Positions 56,089 through 64,000 of a stretch of 64,000 bases of DNA are shown one piece after another. The translations under genes and the position numbers were made by a program. Where the stretch lies: the NCBI GenBank assembly GCA_938014335.1, contig CALLRP010000012.1, positions 53,818 through 117,817 of the forward strand. The letters run 5' to 3'. The notes below the pieces were generated by a model, which ran no database searches, was not told the origin of the DNA, and saw only the letters and a program-made list of their open reading frames with translations. The stretch is from an uncultured bacterium (lineage in GTDB: Bacteria; Hydrogenedentota; Hydrogenedentia; Hydrogenedentales; Hydrogenedentaceae). Numbering within the stretch: the stretch's first letter is position 1; the number at the start of each line of letters is the position of its first letter.

Positions 56089-56640
56089 CTAACCGTTTTT
56101 CTCTCTTGTGTTATAAATCCTCTCCTGATATACCATTCTTTTCGATGGTTTCGTTTTTCCAGATTTGATAATCTTTGCTTTCTCCACCTGAATGTCGTTC
56201 CTCTTTGATTTAATACTTTTTTGTTTTTCCTCAACCGCCTCGATGACATCTAATTTATTACGCTTTGCCTGCTCTCTCAGAGATTGTCTGAGTTCATTAA
56301 TCGCTTTTAAGCATTCCCGTTGCAATTCAATGAGACATGGCTCACAAAGTCGTTTTGTCGCACTGATAGCTGGTGCTCCGCATCTTCCACAGTATATAGA
56401 TTCCGCTTGCTCCTGCGTTTCAAACCAACCCTGATCACACATTCTTAGAATAACACTCAATGGAATTTCTGCTTTCTCAGAAATCTCAATTGCACTGATA
56501 TTCCCACTTTCTTCTAATATTTTTCGAATTTTCTCATAATCTTTTTGTTCATCATCTATGCATGCATTACACACGACATATTGTGAGTTCTCCGATTTAT
56601 TAAATAGTTTCTCACATCTCGGGCACTTTGTTAACGCCAT
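56089..56640 (-). CDS. Zinc-ribbon protein with winged-helix-like middle
   Basis: 183 residues from the ATG with AAGGAGG 7 bases upstream; an earlier start is less likely. MALTKCPRCEKLF with VVCNACIDDE is a first CxxC pair set, residues 30-70 are HTH-like (ISAIEISEKAEIPLSVILRMCD), then CGRCGAPAIS and LCEPCLIEL give a second zinc ribbon. The rest is a charged, helical tail. Resembles flagellar-operon TIGR03826-type or transcription-associated zinc proteins; the role is not known. Shares strand with the fusion gene upstream on 56677. Confidence 0.7.
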   Translation of the reverse strand: MALTKCPRCEKLFNKSENSQYVVCNACIDDEQKDYEKIRKILEESGNISAIEISEKAEIPLSVILRMCDQGWFETQEQAESIYCGRCGAPAISATKRLCEPCLIELQRECLKAINELRQSLREQAKRNKLDVIEAVEEKQKSIKSKRNDIQVEKAKIIKSGKTKPSKRMVYQERIYNTREKNG

Positions 56641-56676
56641 AACGACCTCCTTTTTGCACAAATATCTATTATAGCA

Positions 56677-58860
56677 TTATTCATAATGCTTTACATAATA
56701 TAGTACTTTTTTAATCGCATCGACAACATATTGAATATTTTCTTCAGTTAATAATGGATGAAGAGGCAGAGATAAAATTTCATCAGAAATTTGAGTAGAT
56801 ATGGGACAATCTTCAGGTGTAACCCCACAAATCTGCTGAATATAAGGATGTAAATGAACCCCATAAAAATGGAGCCCCGTCCCTATGTTTTCCTGTCGTA
56901 ACATGAATGCAATCTCATCTCTTGTTTTTTTAACCTTTTTCGTATCAATACGAATAATATATAAATGCCAGGCATGCTGGACATAATCCTTAACAGTGGG
57001 CAAAATGATTTCATCTATATCCGAAAGAGAATAGTAATATCGAGTGGCTAATCGCTGACGAATGTTATTAAAAGTTTGTAATTTCTTTATCTGCTCAAGC
57101 CCTATCCCAGCCGAAATATTACTCATTGTATATTTATATCCTGCCACAACTAATTCTTGAGGACGAAGAAAGGCACTTCGTCCATATCTATCCCATGCTG
57201 TATCTGTTAAACCATTTGTCGCAAGAATACGAAGATATTTTGCCTTCTCCGCATCATCCAGTGTAATCACACCCCCTTCAATCGTAGTTATATTCTTCGT
57301 TGCATAAAAACTAAAACAAGTTCGTTCTGTAATAGAACCCACTTTTTGGGAACGATACATTGCCCCCAACGCATGTGCCGAATCTTCGATCAAATGAAGG
57401 TCATACTTCTTAGCTATTCTCTGTATCTCATCCAGTTCACAAGGATGCCCTGCAAGATCTACCGGGATTATCGCTTTTGTTTTCTCTGTGATTTTCTCTT
57501 CAATCTTGTAAGGGTCAATATTATATGTGTTTGGGTCTACATCCACAAATACGGGTTTTAATCCCATATTCAATAGTGTATTAATTGTTGAAACCCAGGT
57601 AATCGGTGGAGTAATTACTTCATCTCCGGGTTTCAATCCTGCTTCCACCAAACAAAGATGTATCGCTGAGGTACACGAAGATACCGATACCGCTTCTTTT
57701 GCTCCAACAGCAGACGCAAAACTTTGCTCAAAGGCGTGAATATTATGTCCCGAAGTAAGCCATCCACTTCGCATGGCTTGAAGGACCGCTTGTTCCTCTT
57801 CCGGTCCCATAACAGGTTTTGCCAAAGGAATGAATAGAGGTGCGGTAGGTTCTCCTCCTTTTTGAACAGGAATATTTCTTAATTTTTTAAACCGAAGTAC
57901 ATTGATATATTTATCAGAAAAAGGATCCTCATCAGGATAGCGTTCAAGCCAATCCGTAATTTCCTGCAACGCCTTCTGAATTGTATATTCCGGTTCAAAA
58001 TGAAATGAGGTTGTAAATTTTTCAAACTGCACTCGAAATGTTCTTAAGTCCTCATCATCACGAACAACATCTATTTCTGTCCCATCAATAACACCCGCAA
58101 TTTCCCGAGCAAGGTCCATAATCTTTTTATTCAAGGAATTGTGTCCAATATTGAATATCTGATTGTGAACCCGAGATGGCTCTCCTTCGCACAGCATACA
58201 AATAGCCCGAGCACAATCCCTTACATGCAAAAAAGGTCGCCACTGATTTCCCCCCCCTCGAACCTCTATCCTTTTTTGTCGTTTCGCAGTGGATACCATC
58301 TGATTAACTGCTAAATCAAAACGCATTCGGGGAGAATATCCAAAAAGAGTAGAAAATCGAGCTATTACAGGCGAGAAATTTTCATGAGCCAGAGTTTGCA
58401 ATTTTTCCTCCGCTTCCCTTTTCGTTTGTGCAAAAGTAGAAACAGGGTTAGTAGAACTATCCTCATCAAGCCAATCGCCTATCCCTTTTCCGTACACCGC
58501 ACATGTGGAAGCAAAAATAAATTTTTTTACATTCTTCTGACTGCTTTGGCGAGCCAATTCTATAGTGCAGTCTACATTTACCTCTCGGGCTGTAATGGGA
58601 CAAAGAGCACAACTCGGGTCATTCGCAAGGCCCGCAAGATGAATCACAACATCAACATTATCGAACAAATCCGGAAATTTCTGCCAATGCCGAATATCAC
58701 CTTGAATCATTTCCACATTCGGATTTTTTAGCCAATCCGCTTCTTCAGGGAAATCAAAACACATACGGTCAAACACGCGGACTTGATGTCCCCTCTCCAG
58801 CAGTTCATGAACAACCCAGCAACCTAAATATCCGACTCCACCTGTAATAAGTATCCTCAT
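56677..58860 (-). CDS. NAD-dependent epimerase/dehydratase-DegT aminotransferase fusion
   Basis: 727 residues. Residues 1-310 are an extended SDR with the Rossmann GGVGYLG motif and ASTCAVYG; the expected catalytic Tyr of YxxxK is Phe143 (FAQTK, Lys147). Residues about 340-727 are a DegT/DnrJ/EryC1-type PLP aminotransferase: SGWLTSGHNIHAFE, EDSAHALGA, and FYATKNITTIEGG with Lys522 as the Schiff-base residue. Such enzymes make amino-sugars for surface glycans; in one chain they could pass a nucleotide keto-sugar between sites. Loss of the Tyr suggests altered or lost oxidoreductase activity. Confidence 0.9.
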   Translation of the reverse strand: MRILITGGVGYLGCWVVHELLERGHQVRVFDRMCFDFPEEADWLKNPNVEMIQGDIRHWQKFPDLFDNVDVVIHLAGLANDPSCALCPITAREVNVDCTIELARQSSQKNVKKFIFASTCAVYGKGIGDWLDEDSSTNPVSTFAQTKREAEEKLQTLAHENFSPVIARFSTLFGYSPRMRFDLAVNQMVSTAKRQKRIEVRGGGNQWRPFLHVRDCARAICMLCEGEPSRVHNQIFNIGHNSLNKKIMDLAREIAGVIDGTEIDVVRDDEDLRTFRVQFEKFTTSFHFEPEYTIQKALQEITDWLERYPDEDPFSDKYINVLRFKKLRNIPVQKGGEPTAPLFIPLAKPVMGPEEEQAVLQAMRSGWLTSGHNIHAFEQSFASAVGAKEAVSVSSCTSAIHLCLVEAGLKPGDEVITPPITWVSTINTLLNMGLKPVFVDVDPNTYNIDPYKIEEKITEKTKAIIPVDLAGHPCELDEIQRIAKKYDLHLIEDSAHALGAMYRSQKVGSITERTCFSFYATKNITTIEGGVITLDDAEKAKYLRILATNGLTDTAWDRYGRSAFLRPQELVVAGYKYTMSNISAGIGLEQIKKLQTFNNIRQRLATRYYYSLSDIDEIILPTVKDYVQHAWHLYIIRIDTKKVKKTRDEIAFMLRQENIGTGLHFYGVHLHPYIQQICGVTPEDCPISTQISDEILSLPLHPLLTEENIQYVVDAIKKVLYYVKHYE

Positions 58861-58947
58861 TATAATTGACTCCCAATCATAAAAATATTTACTATAATTC
58901 TAATTCTATCATTAATTGTGAGACAATTGTAAACAAAAGGAATTTGT

Positions 58948-60138
58948 ATGCGTTCAATCATGTTTACCTCATTTATTTTTTGCCTATTCATTTTTTTCTG
59001 TCAAAATATTTACTCTGAAGAAAATCCATGCTTAAAAGAGGTCAAAGACTTACCCCCTATCGAGGGAATTCCCAATCTATTCCAGTTCTGCAACGGAGAA
59101 CCCGTTAAAACCATTCAAGATTGGCAAAAACGCAGAGAAGAATTAAAAGCCATCCTATCCTACTACGAATATGGGCATTTACCTCCACCTCCAAAAATAA
59201 AAAAGTCCGAATTGATTGTAGAAGAACAATTCTACGATGGAAAAGGTATCTATAAAGAATACGCTGTTTTTTATGGTCCACCCGATTTTAAATTAGATGT
59301 GATGTTATTCTTACCCATAACAGCCAAAGATAAACCCAATCCCGTTATTTTATTCATACCTAAATTCTGGAAAGAAAATGATGATAATAAAGATATTGCA
59401 AAAAAATGTATAGATAGGGGCTATGCACTGTGTCTTTATGATAAAAGTGTTCTCGATGATGATACGGGAAACAGAGAACAGATGATATACAAACTATATC
59501 CCGATTGTGACTGGGGCTCATTAGGTGTTTGGGGTTGGGGTGCTTTACGCGTTTTAGATTTTCTCGAAACCATTCCCGAGGTAAACACAAAACAACTTAC
59601 ATTAACAGGCCATTCCCGCAGGGGCAAAGCCTCCCTATGGGCAAGTGCAAACGATGAACGCATCCCTTTAGTTATACCTCAATCCAGTGGGACAGGGGGT
59701 TGTGGCTCTTACCGAATTGTAGGGGAAGGAGCCGAAACATTGGAAGCTATCACAACAGATGTCGCCCCTTATTGGTTTATACCCCGCCTGAAAGATTTTA
59801 TTGGTAAAGAAGACCGATTACCCTTTGATCAGCATTTCCTGAAAGCATTAATAGCCCCTCGGGGACAATTTTCCCGCGAATCCTTAGGCGATTTATGGGC
59901 AAATCCTTTCGGAACACAACTCATGCACGAATGCACTGTCCCCATTTACAAATTTTTAGGTGTGCATGAAAATATTGGGATACACTTCCGAGAAGGAGGA
60001 CACGCATTACAACCCTCTGACTGGGATGTCGTCCTTGACTTTTCAGACTACTACTTCTTCAAAAAGAATCCTCCCGAAGGGCTCAATGTCCTACCCTTCA
60101 AGGATACTCCCAAACCATCATGGGCTCATAATTTCTAA
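58948..60138 (+). CDS. Exported CE15-like glucuronoyl esterase / alpha-beta hydrolase
   Basis: 396 residues with signal peptide (MRSIMFTSFIFCLFIFFCQN, cut near YSEE). The nucleophile elbow GHSRRGK matches the GCSRxGK-type motif of CE15 esterases with His in place of Cys, and the C-terminal GGHALQPSDW offers the catalytic His. CE15 enzymes cut ester links between lignin and glucuronoxylan; some members are more general. The gene is upstream of a release-factor-like gene and not in an obvious polysaccharide cluster. Confidence 0.8.
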   Translation: MRSIMFTSFIFCLFIFFCQNIYSEENPCLKEVKDLPPIEGIPNLFQFCNGEPVKTIQDWQKRREELKAILSYYEYGHLPPPPKIKKSELIVEEQFYDGKGIYKEYAVFYGPPDFKLDVMLFLPITAKDKPNPVILFIPKFWKENDDNKDIAKKCIDRGYALCLYDKSVLDDDTGNREQMIYKLYPDCDWGSLGVWGWGALRVLDFLETIPEVNTKQLTLTGHSRRGKASLWASANDERIPLVIPQSSGTGGCGSYRIVGEGAETLEAITTDVAPYWFIPRLKDFIGKEDRLPFDQHFLKALIAPRGQFSRESLGDLWANPFGTQLMHECTVPIYKFLGVHENIGIHFREGGHALQPSDWDVVLDFSDYYFFKKNPPEGLNVLPFKDTPKPSWAHNF

Positions 60139-60197
60139 TTTCATAACCCCAATGGAAAATGAGCATGAGTGATAGATAAGAATCCTCTTTTTTCAGG

Positions 60198-60245
60198 CTG
60201 CGAAATGGTCTAACATCATAGTTCCCAGTGTAAATTGGGGTAATG
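60198..60245. repeat. Copy A of a hairpin-bearing repeat
   Basis: About 48 bases that share TAACATCATAG and CCAGTGTAAA with copy B at 60845-60893. It contains CCCAGT-GTAA-ATTGGG, a stem with one wobble pair and a GNRA-type loop. It lies behind the esterase gene. Confidence 0.6.
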
Positions 60246-60382
60246 TAATAAGTAGAAGAGAAGACCCACTATGAAATATTTGAATTAATCTATAAAACCT
60301 TGAGATATTAAATAAAATAATCTTTATTCAAAAGCATGAAATGTTTTATAAAATCAAAAAAACAAAAGATTAAAATAATAAA

Positions 60383-60766
60383 ATGACTCGATTCGGTGTC
60401 TCGCCTAAAAAAGAACAAGAACTTTTGCAGTGGATGGAAAAATTAGAAATTAAAGAAGGTGATTTAGAAGAAAATTTTATTTCCGCACGCGGTCCCGGAG
60501 GGCAACATGTAAATCACACTTCTACAGGAGTTTATTTAAAGCATATTCCTTCAGGTATTGAAGTTAAAGCAGACACAGCACGTTCTCAGTCCTTAAACCG
60601 TTTCTTTGCCCGACGCCGACTCTGCGAATTATTAGAATACAAAAAATACGGGAATGAATCTTTACTTATGAAAAAAATCAATAAAGCAAAAAAACAAAAA
60701 CGAAGAAGAAATCGCCGTTCCAGAAATAAATACCAAAATTTAGACTCCACAGATGTTTCCGAATAA
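60383..60766 (+). CDS. Class I release-factor-like peptidyl-tRNA hydrolase (GGQ domain)
   Basis: 127 residues. ARGPGGQHVNHTSTGVYLKH carries the GGQ motif of release-factor domain 3, followed by RSQSLNRFFARRRLCELL and a basic tail (KKQKRRRNRRSRNK). Proteins with only this domain (ArfB/YaeJ and RF-H-like) rescue stalled ribosomes, with the tail entering the mRNA channel; this one fits that plan. No stop-codon recognition domain. The ATG follows an AT-rich leader with no strong ribosome site. Confidence 0.85.
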   Translation: MTRFGVSPKKEQELLQWMEKLEIKEGDLEENFISARGPGGQHVNHTSTGVYLKHIPSGIEVKADTARSQSLNRFFARRRLCELLEYKKYGNESLLMKKINKAKKQKRRRNRRSRNKYQNLDSTDVSE

Positions 60767-60844
60767 AATTCTTATATACTTCCTGTATAAAAAATTTATG
60801 ACATTAAATAGAAACTTCTGATTTATTTAACACCTTCTCCACCA

Positions 60845-60893
60845 GACCGCGAAGCAGACTAACATCATAGCCCCAGTGTAAACTGGAAGTAAG
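60845..60893. repeat. Copy B of the hairpin-bearing repeat
   Basis: Second copy, about 650 bases from copy A, with CCAGT-GTAA-ACTGG as a perfect stem and the same GTAA loop. The ends of the 287-base gap around it are otherwise empty apart from the terminator at 61013. Confidence 0.6.
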
Positions 60894-61012
60894 AGGTAAA
60901 AAAAACCATTTGCGAAGTAGTTAAATGGATAAAAATTAAAAATATAGTAGTAACCAAACCTATTTATTAAAAGGTCTCACATAAAAAGGGGAAGATGTTG
61001 TTCTCCCCCTAC

Positions 61013-61037
61013 AAAAAAAGCAGGGATTCATCCCTGC
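61013..61037 (-). terminator. Intrinsic terminator of the Ig-repeat gene
   Basis: Stem GCAGGGA/TCCCTGC (61020-61026 with 61031-61037), 4-base loop. On the minus strand it is followed by seven T, and it lies 16 bases after the stop of the minus-strand gene. Confidence 0.92.
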
Positions 61038-61053
61038 CTTTTTGATTTGGACT

Positions 61054-64000
61054 TTAACTTTTTACCTGGGTATATCTTCTACCCCAGAAGAATAGCATAA
61101 TAACTAAAGCAACAGTTGCAACTATTCCAAATATATTGATAGAGGGAATGCCTTTTTCGACATTCAACAGGACCTGACTTGATGAGACAATTTCGCGAGC
61201 GTCGCTCACTTCGACCCAGTATAAGCCGGCATCATCGGAACTTATTTCCGTAATCTCTAATACAGGGGAATCGGTTCCCAGCTCTATAATTTCTTTGCCT
61301 TTTCCTAATGGCTGGAATTTCCACTGGTAGTGGAGTTCAACGAGCCCTCCAGTTACCTCAACTTCAAACCGCCATGTATCGTTTTCAGTGGCGGTGCCAC
61401 CTACGGGCTGTTTCGTAAATTGCATGCGAGGTGCAATTACGACACGGGCACGGTCTGATTGAAGCGTGTCTTTTATATCGCTTACCTCAACCCAATAGTT
61501 ACCGGATAGCGATGGGTCTAATGGAGGCGGAGATACATACACCTCCTGTGTATTTACACCGGGAGCGGGTGCTTCATCGCGGTACCAGGCATAATATTTA
61601 TTGCCAAAACCATGTGTGGTCTGTATCCGTAGATCGAAAGTATTACCTTCATCCATATACATCAACACCTCCTGCGGTTGCTGAGTAATTGCCAGTTCCT
61701 CGCCCACATAGACCTGACATATCTGCGATTGTACATTTTCGCGTTCATCTGCTACGCGGATATAATATAAGCCCGTGTTAGTATCGGTGGGCAAACCGAC
61801 ATTCAGTTCCGGTAAATTGTTTCCTATCTGGACATAACCACTGCCATTGTCGAACCACCATTCGTAGGTAAGGTCTCCCAAGCCACCATTGATAGACACA
61901 GCCAATGTTAATGGTTCTGCAAAAGGTGCGAGTTTTAACGGGGGTAGATTATTGACTATCTGCATATGCTCCGCAATGAGTATATTGGCTGGGTCTGAAG
62001 TCAAATCATTATCGGGGACTTCATCCCAGACGACGCAATAGTAAACTCCGGAACTATCTGTAGTCAATGGCGAGAGCGTATATGTTTGTTGATTGTTGAT
62101 GCCCGGCGCGGGCTGACCGTTCTTCATCCACAGATATTGCACGGTTCCGTATCCACCGCTGACTGCTACCTGTAATGTGTGCGAAGTATAGTCATCGACA
62201 TACGCACGCAGACCTTCGGGCTGAGTTGTGATTGTCAACGGGTCGTTTACTATCATTAAAAATACCGCATCGGAGGTAACGCTGTCCGAACCGCTGTCGG
62301 TGATGACCACATCATAGAAATCTTCATCGGCTTCAGCTAAATTGGTGAGCGTCAAGGTATTTCCACCCGGCTGTTGTTCAGGCGGTAAGTTGCCCATGCT
62401 GGCTCTGCGCCATGTAAATTGAATGGGTGGAATTCCGCCATGGACCTGTACTGTAAATTGAACACTTTGACCGGGATTACGAACTGCATTTTGAGGCTGT
62501 AGCACAATGGTCAAATGTGGAATCACTGTCAATGTCCCTGCCTGTGAGACCACACTGGTGCCATTTCCGTTATCATCGGTAACGACACAACGATATACTC
62601 CACTTTCATTCACGGATGGCGAACTTATAGTCAAGATGTCTGAGTCCACTCCGGAGAATGGCGGGGTATTGGTTAACGCTTCGCCCGAGTCGAGAATCCC
62701 GTTATTGTTCAAATCTTTGAACCACTGATATTGATACGGCAATACTCCGCCACTCGCAAGGACGACAAGCTGGACGGTTGGCGTATTTTCATAAACGGTA
62801 GTATTTCCCGCAGGACCGAATACCACCAAAGGCTCGTTTACCGTAATTAGCGCGGAAGAAGAGATAACCTGACCAAACGGGATTATACCCAGTTCATCCG
62901 TAATAACTACTTCGTATTCACCGTTATCCTCCGGACCGGCAGGAGAAAGGTCTAAGTACGGCAAATTCGGTGCTCCAAGAGACATACCGCCTTTGCGCCA
63001 ATCATAAGATAACATTCCTTTTCCACCGGTGGCGCTGACAGTTAACAGTAAGTCGTCTCCTGTGGTGAAGGTTCCGCCTACAGGCTGAACTGGGATTGTT
63101 ATAGGCAAGTATACCGCAACATCAACGCTATTATCGCCAGGCTCCGTGTGGGTGCTGTCGGTTACTTCCACTGTGTAAGTACCGGCATTACTTAATTGAA
63201 CAGGGTCTATTACCAAACTTGGTGTACTTGTGACCGTCACTTCCTGTCCATTCTTAAACCAGCGATAAGATTTGGTACCAGTGCCACCGATAACCTGAGC
63301 ATTTATCGTCATGGAAGCGGTCTGATAGGTCTCTATGGTAGGAGGTGTAAGAGTTATATCCATTCCTACTTTGAAGGATACATTGAGAGCATCCGGCACC
63401 GTCGTTGTCCAGATGGCACCGGAAGGGATGGTACCAATATAGTAAGTGGGTGAGCCATCTACATAAAGTTCTACTTCTTTTGCATCTGCACCGCCATTGT
63501 TAACAAGGAAAATCTGCTTAAAATCTTTAAACGGTGAGCTGGAACCGGATAATACTACCATTTCGACCAGGTCAATCCCGGGTGGGTTTACTTGTGATTT
63601 GTTCCAGAAATTCGGCTCTGTAAATCCTCCTGTAGCGGGACCACCTACCAACTGTGGAATTAACGGTGCCTCGAGCAATAAATTATATGGAGCGGGCGCT
63701 TTGAGCACCGCATCGTTCTGGGTAAAGCCGACAAGAATATCATCCGAGAAAGCAGGTGTGGTAGGTGTTCTCATATTGGATATATGTGTAAACCTGCCGA
63801 TTATATCTGAATTGTCGTTACTGGTGTGGTTGTTACAAATAACACTTCCGCTGGAGGTGAGTATGATACTTCCATGTAGCTTAACCATACCGGGGGTAGC
63901 CAATCCGCCCGTTCCACCGGCGCCGGATATACCACTTTGTCCGCCTGTTCCGCCTACACCGCCACGACCACCGCGACCACCAGCACCGCCAGCTGCTCCA
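61054..64000 (-). CDS. Large surface protein, Gly-rich + eight Ig-like repeats + C-terminal anchor (5' end missing)
   Basis: The frame runs open to the right edge, so the start is outside the window; the TTG at 63903 is internal, not a true start. At least 980 residues are seen. The first visible about 32 residues are glycine-rich (GG-x repeats), then a beta-rich region of about 200, then eight immunoglobulin-like repeats of about 85-100 residues, each with a Trp-centred strand (YRWFKNG, YDWRKGG, YQWFKD and on) and a late G-x-Y strand (GTYTVEV, GLYWVEV). The C-terminus IPSINIFG, a helix, and GRRY looks like an IPTL-CTERM or exosortase-type sorting tail. GC-richer than its neighbours. Probably adhesive or sheath-like. 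Confidence 0.85.
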   Translation of the reverse strand, partial: GAAGGAGGRGGRGGVGGTGGQSGISGAGGTGGLATPGMVKLHGSIILTSSGSVICNNHTSNDNSDIIGRFTHISNMRTPTTPAFSDDILVGFTQNDAVLKAPAPYNLLLEAPLIPQLVGGPATGGFTEPNFWNKSQVNPPGIDLVEMVVLSGSSSPFKDFKQIFLVNNGGADAKEVELYVDGSPTYYIGTIPSGAIWTTTVPDALNVSFKVGMDITLTPPTIETYQTASMTINAQVIGGTGTKSYRWFKNGQEVTVTSTPSLVIDPVQLSNAGTYTVEVTDSTHTEPGDNSVDVAVYLPITIPVQPVGGTFTTGDDLLLTVSATGGKGMLSYDWRKGGMSLGAPNLPYLDLSPAGPEDNGEYEVVITDELGIIPFGQVISSSALITVNEPLVVFGPAGNTTVYENTPTVQLVVLASGGVLPYQYQWFKDLNNNGILDSGEALTNTPPFSGVDSDILTISSPSVNESGVYRCVVTDDNGNGTSVVSQAGTLTVIPHLTIVLQPQNAVRNPGQSVQFTVQVHGGIPPIQFTWRRASMGNLPPEQQPGGNTLTLTNLAEADEDFYDVVITDSGSDSVTSDAVFLMIVNDPLTITTQPEGLRAYVDDYTSHTLQVAVSGGYGTVQYLWMKNGQPAPGINNQQTYTLSPLTTDSSGVYYCVVWDEVPDNDLTSDPANILIAEHMQIVNNLPPLKLAPFAEPLTLAVSINGGLGDLTYEWWFDNGSGYVQIGNNLPELNVGLPTDTNTGLYYIRVADERENVQSQICQVYVGEELAITQQPQEVLMYMDEGNTFDLRIQTTHGFGNKYYAWYRDEAPAPGVNTQEVYVSPPPLDPSLSGNYWVEVSDIKDTLQSDRARVVIAPRMQFTKQPVGGTATENDTWRFEVEVTGGLVELHYQWKFQPLGKGKEIIELGTDSPVLEITEISSDDAGLYWVEVSDAREIVSSSQVLLNVEKGIPSINIFGIVATVALVIMLFFWGRRYTQVKS

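Noticed and set aside
63000..63903. Start of the Ig-repeat gene at TTG 63903
   Set aside because: The frame continues upstream without a stop to the window edge through glycine-rich sequence, so the start is outside.

Overview
The window reads as a chromosomal segment of a low-GC, Gram-negative-type bacterium. A full sodium-pumping NADH:quinone reductase operon, PilT, a type IV-like prepilin, lipoprotein and Tat signals, C-terminal membrane anchors, DUF1080, Gfo/Idh/MocA and ThuA sugar genes and a CE15-like esterase together resemble the gene repertoire of Hydrogenedentota, Planctomycetota or Lentisphaerota. That placement is inference from family content; there is no rRNA here to confirm it.

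Layout. 0.3-2 kb: exported metallophosphoesterase and a short-chain dehydrogenase. 2.2-9.2 kb: nqrABCDEF followed by apbE, the flavin transferase that charges NqrB and NqrC; a strong terminator hairpin lies across the apbE start. 9.5-10.6 kb: prepilin-like gene with a consensus promoter and a structured leader. 10.7-13 kb: transketolase (minus strand), then tRNA-Gly(GCC) and tRNA-Lys(CTT). 13-16 kb: two membrane-associated proteins, a small hypothetical protein and a PHP-domain protein. 16.2-22.9 kb: an unusual peptide cassette (below). 23.1-28.2 kb: a DUF2703 protein and a very large SF1 helicase-nuclease of the antiphage type. 28.4-32.2 kb: minus-strand sugar operon (ThuA, isomerase-DUF1080 fusion, Gfo/Idh/MocA). 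32.3-40.1 kb: GT39-like glycosyltransferase, rpsD, purA, mfd. 40.2-42.8 kb: glnB-glnA (minus) and an FmdB-type zinc ribbon gene. 42.9-46.9 kb: argD-argF-argG-eda. 47-50.2 kb: hybrid histidine kinase. 50.2-55 kb: minus-strand murC-ftsQ-ftsZ-pilT, a reduced division cluster with no ftsA. 55.2-60.8 kb: HAD phosphatase, zinc-ribbon protein, epimerase-aminotransferase fusion, CE15-like esterase, release-factor-like protein. 61-64 kb: 3' part of a large surface protein with eight Ig-like repeats and a glycine-rich N-terminal part that continues past the window edge.

The most promising candidate for an undescribed system is 16.2-22.9 kb. Five tandem genes, three of them under 50 codons, encode paralogous peptides that share a basic N-terminal signature (K-H-I-[KR]-[KR]-x-T or close to it), a hydrophobic or amphipathic middle and mostly Ser/Thr-rich tails. 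They are followed by two GNAT acetyltransferases, a CPBP-type membrane protease, an ABC exporter pair, and a 613-residue protein that joins a PqqD-like/RRE domain, a radical-SAM-shaped region lacking every cluster cysteine, a retained SPASM-like cysteine cluster and a C-terminal GNAT domain. From the second GNAT onward every junction is a start/stop overlap (GTGA, TAATG, ATGA, TAATG). This looks like a RiPP-type peptide modification and export system in which the expected radical SAM chemistry has been lost and acetyl or acyl transfer may have taken its place; that reading is inference.

Other points of interest: a terminator whose U-tract encodes the apbE signal peptide, a G10 tract inside nqrF, two leader hairpins with complementary loops before the prepilin gene, Phe in place of the catalytic Tyr in the fused epimerase, a (Ser-Asp-x) tandem repeat forming a hairpin at the end of the glycosyltransferase gene, and paired palindromes upstream of glnB and between murC and the HAD gene.
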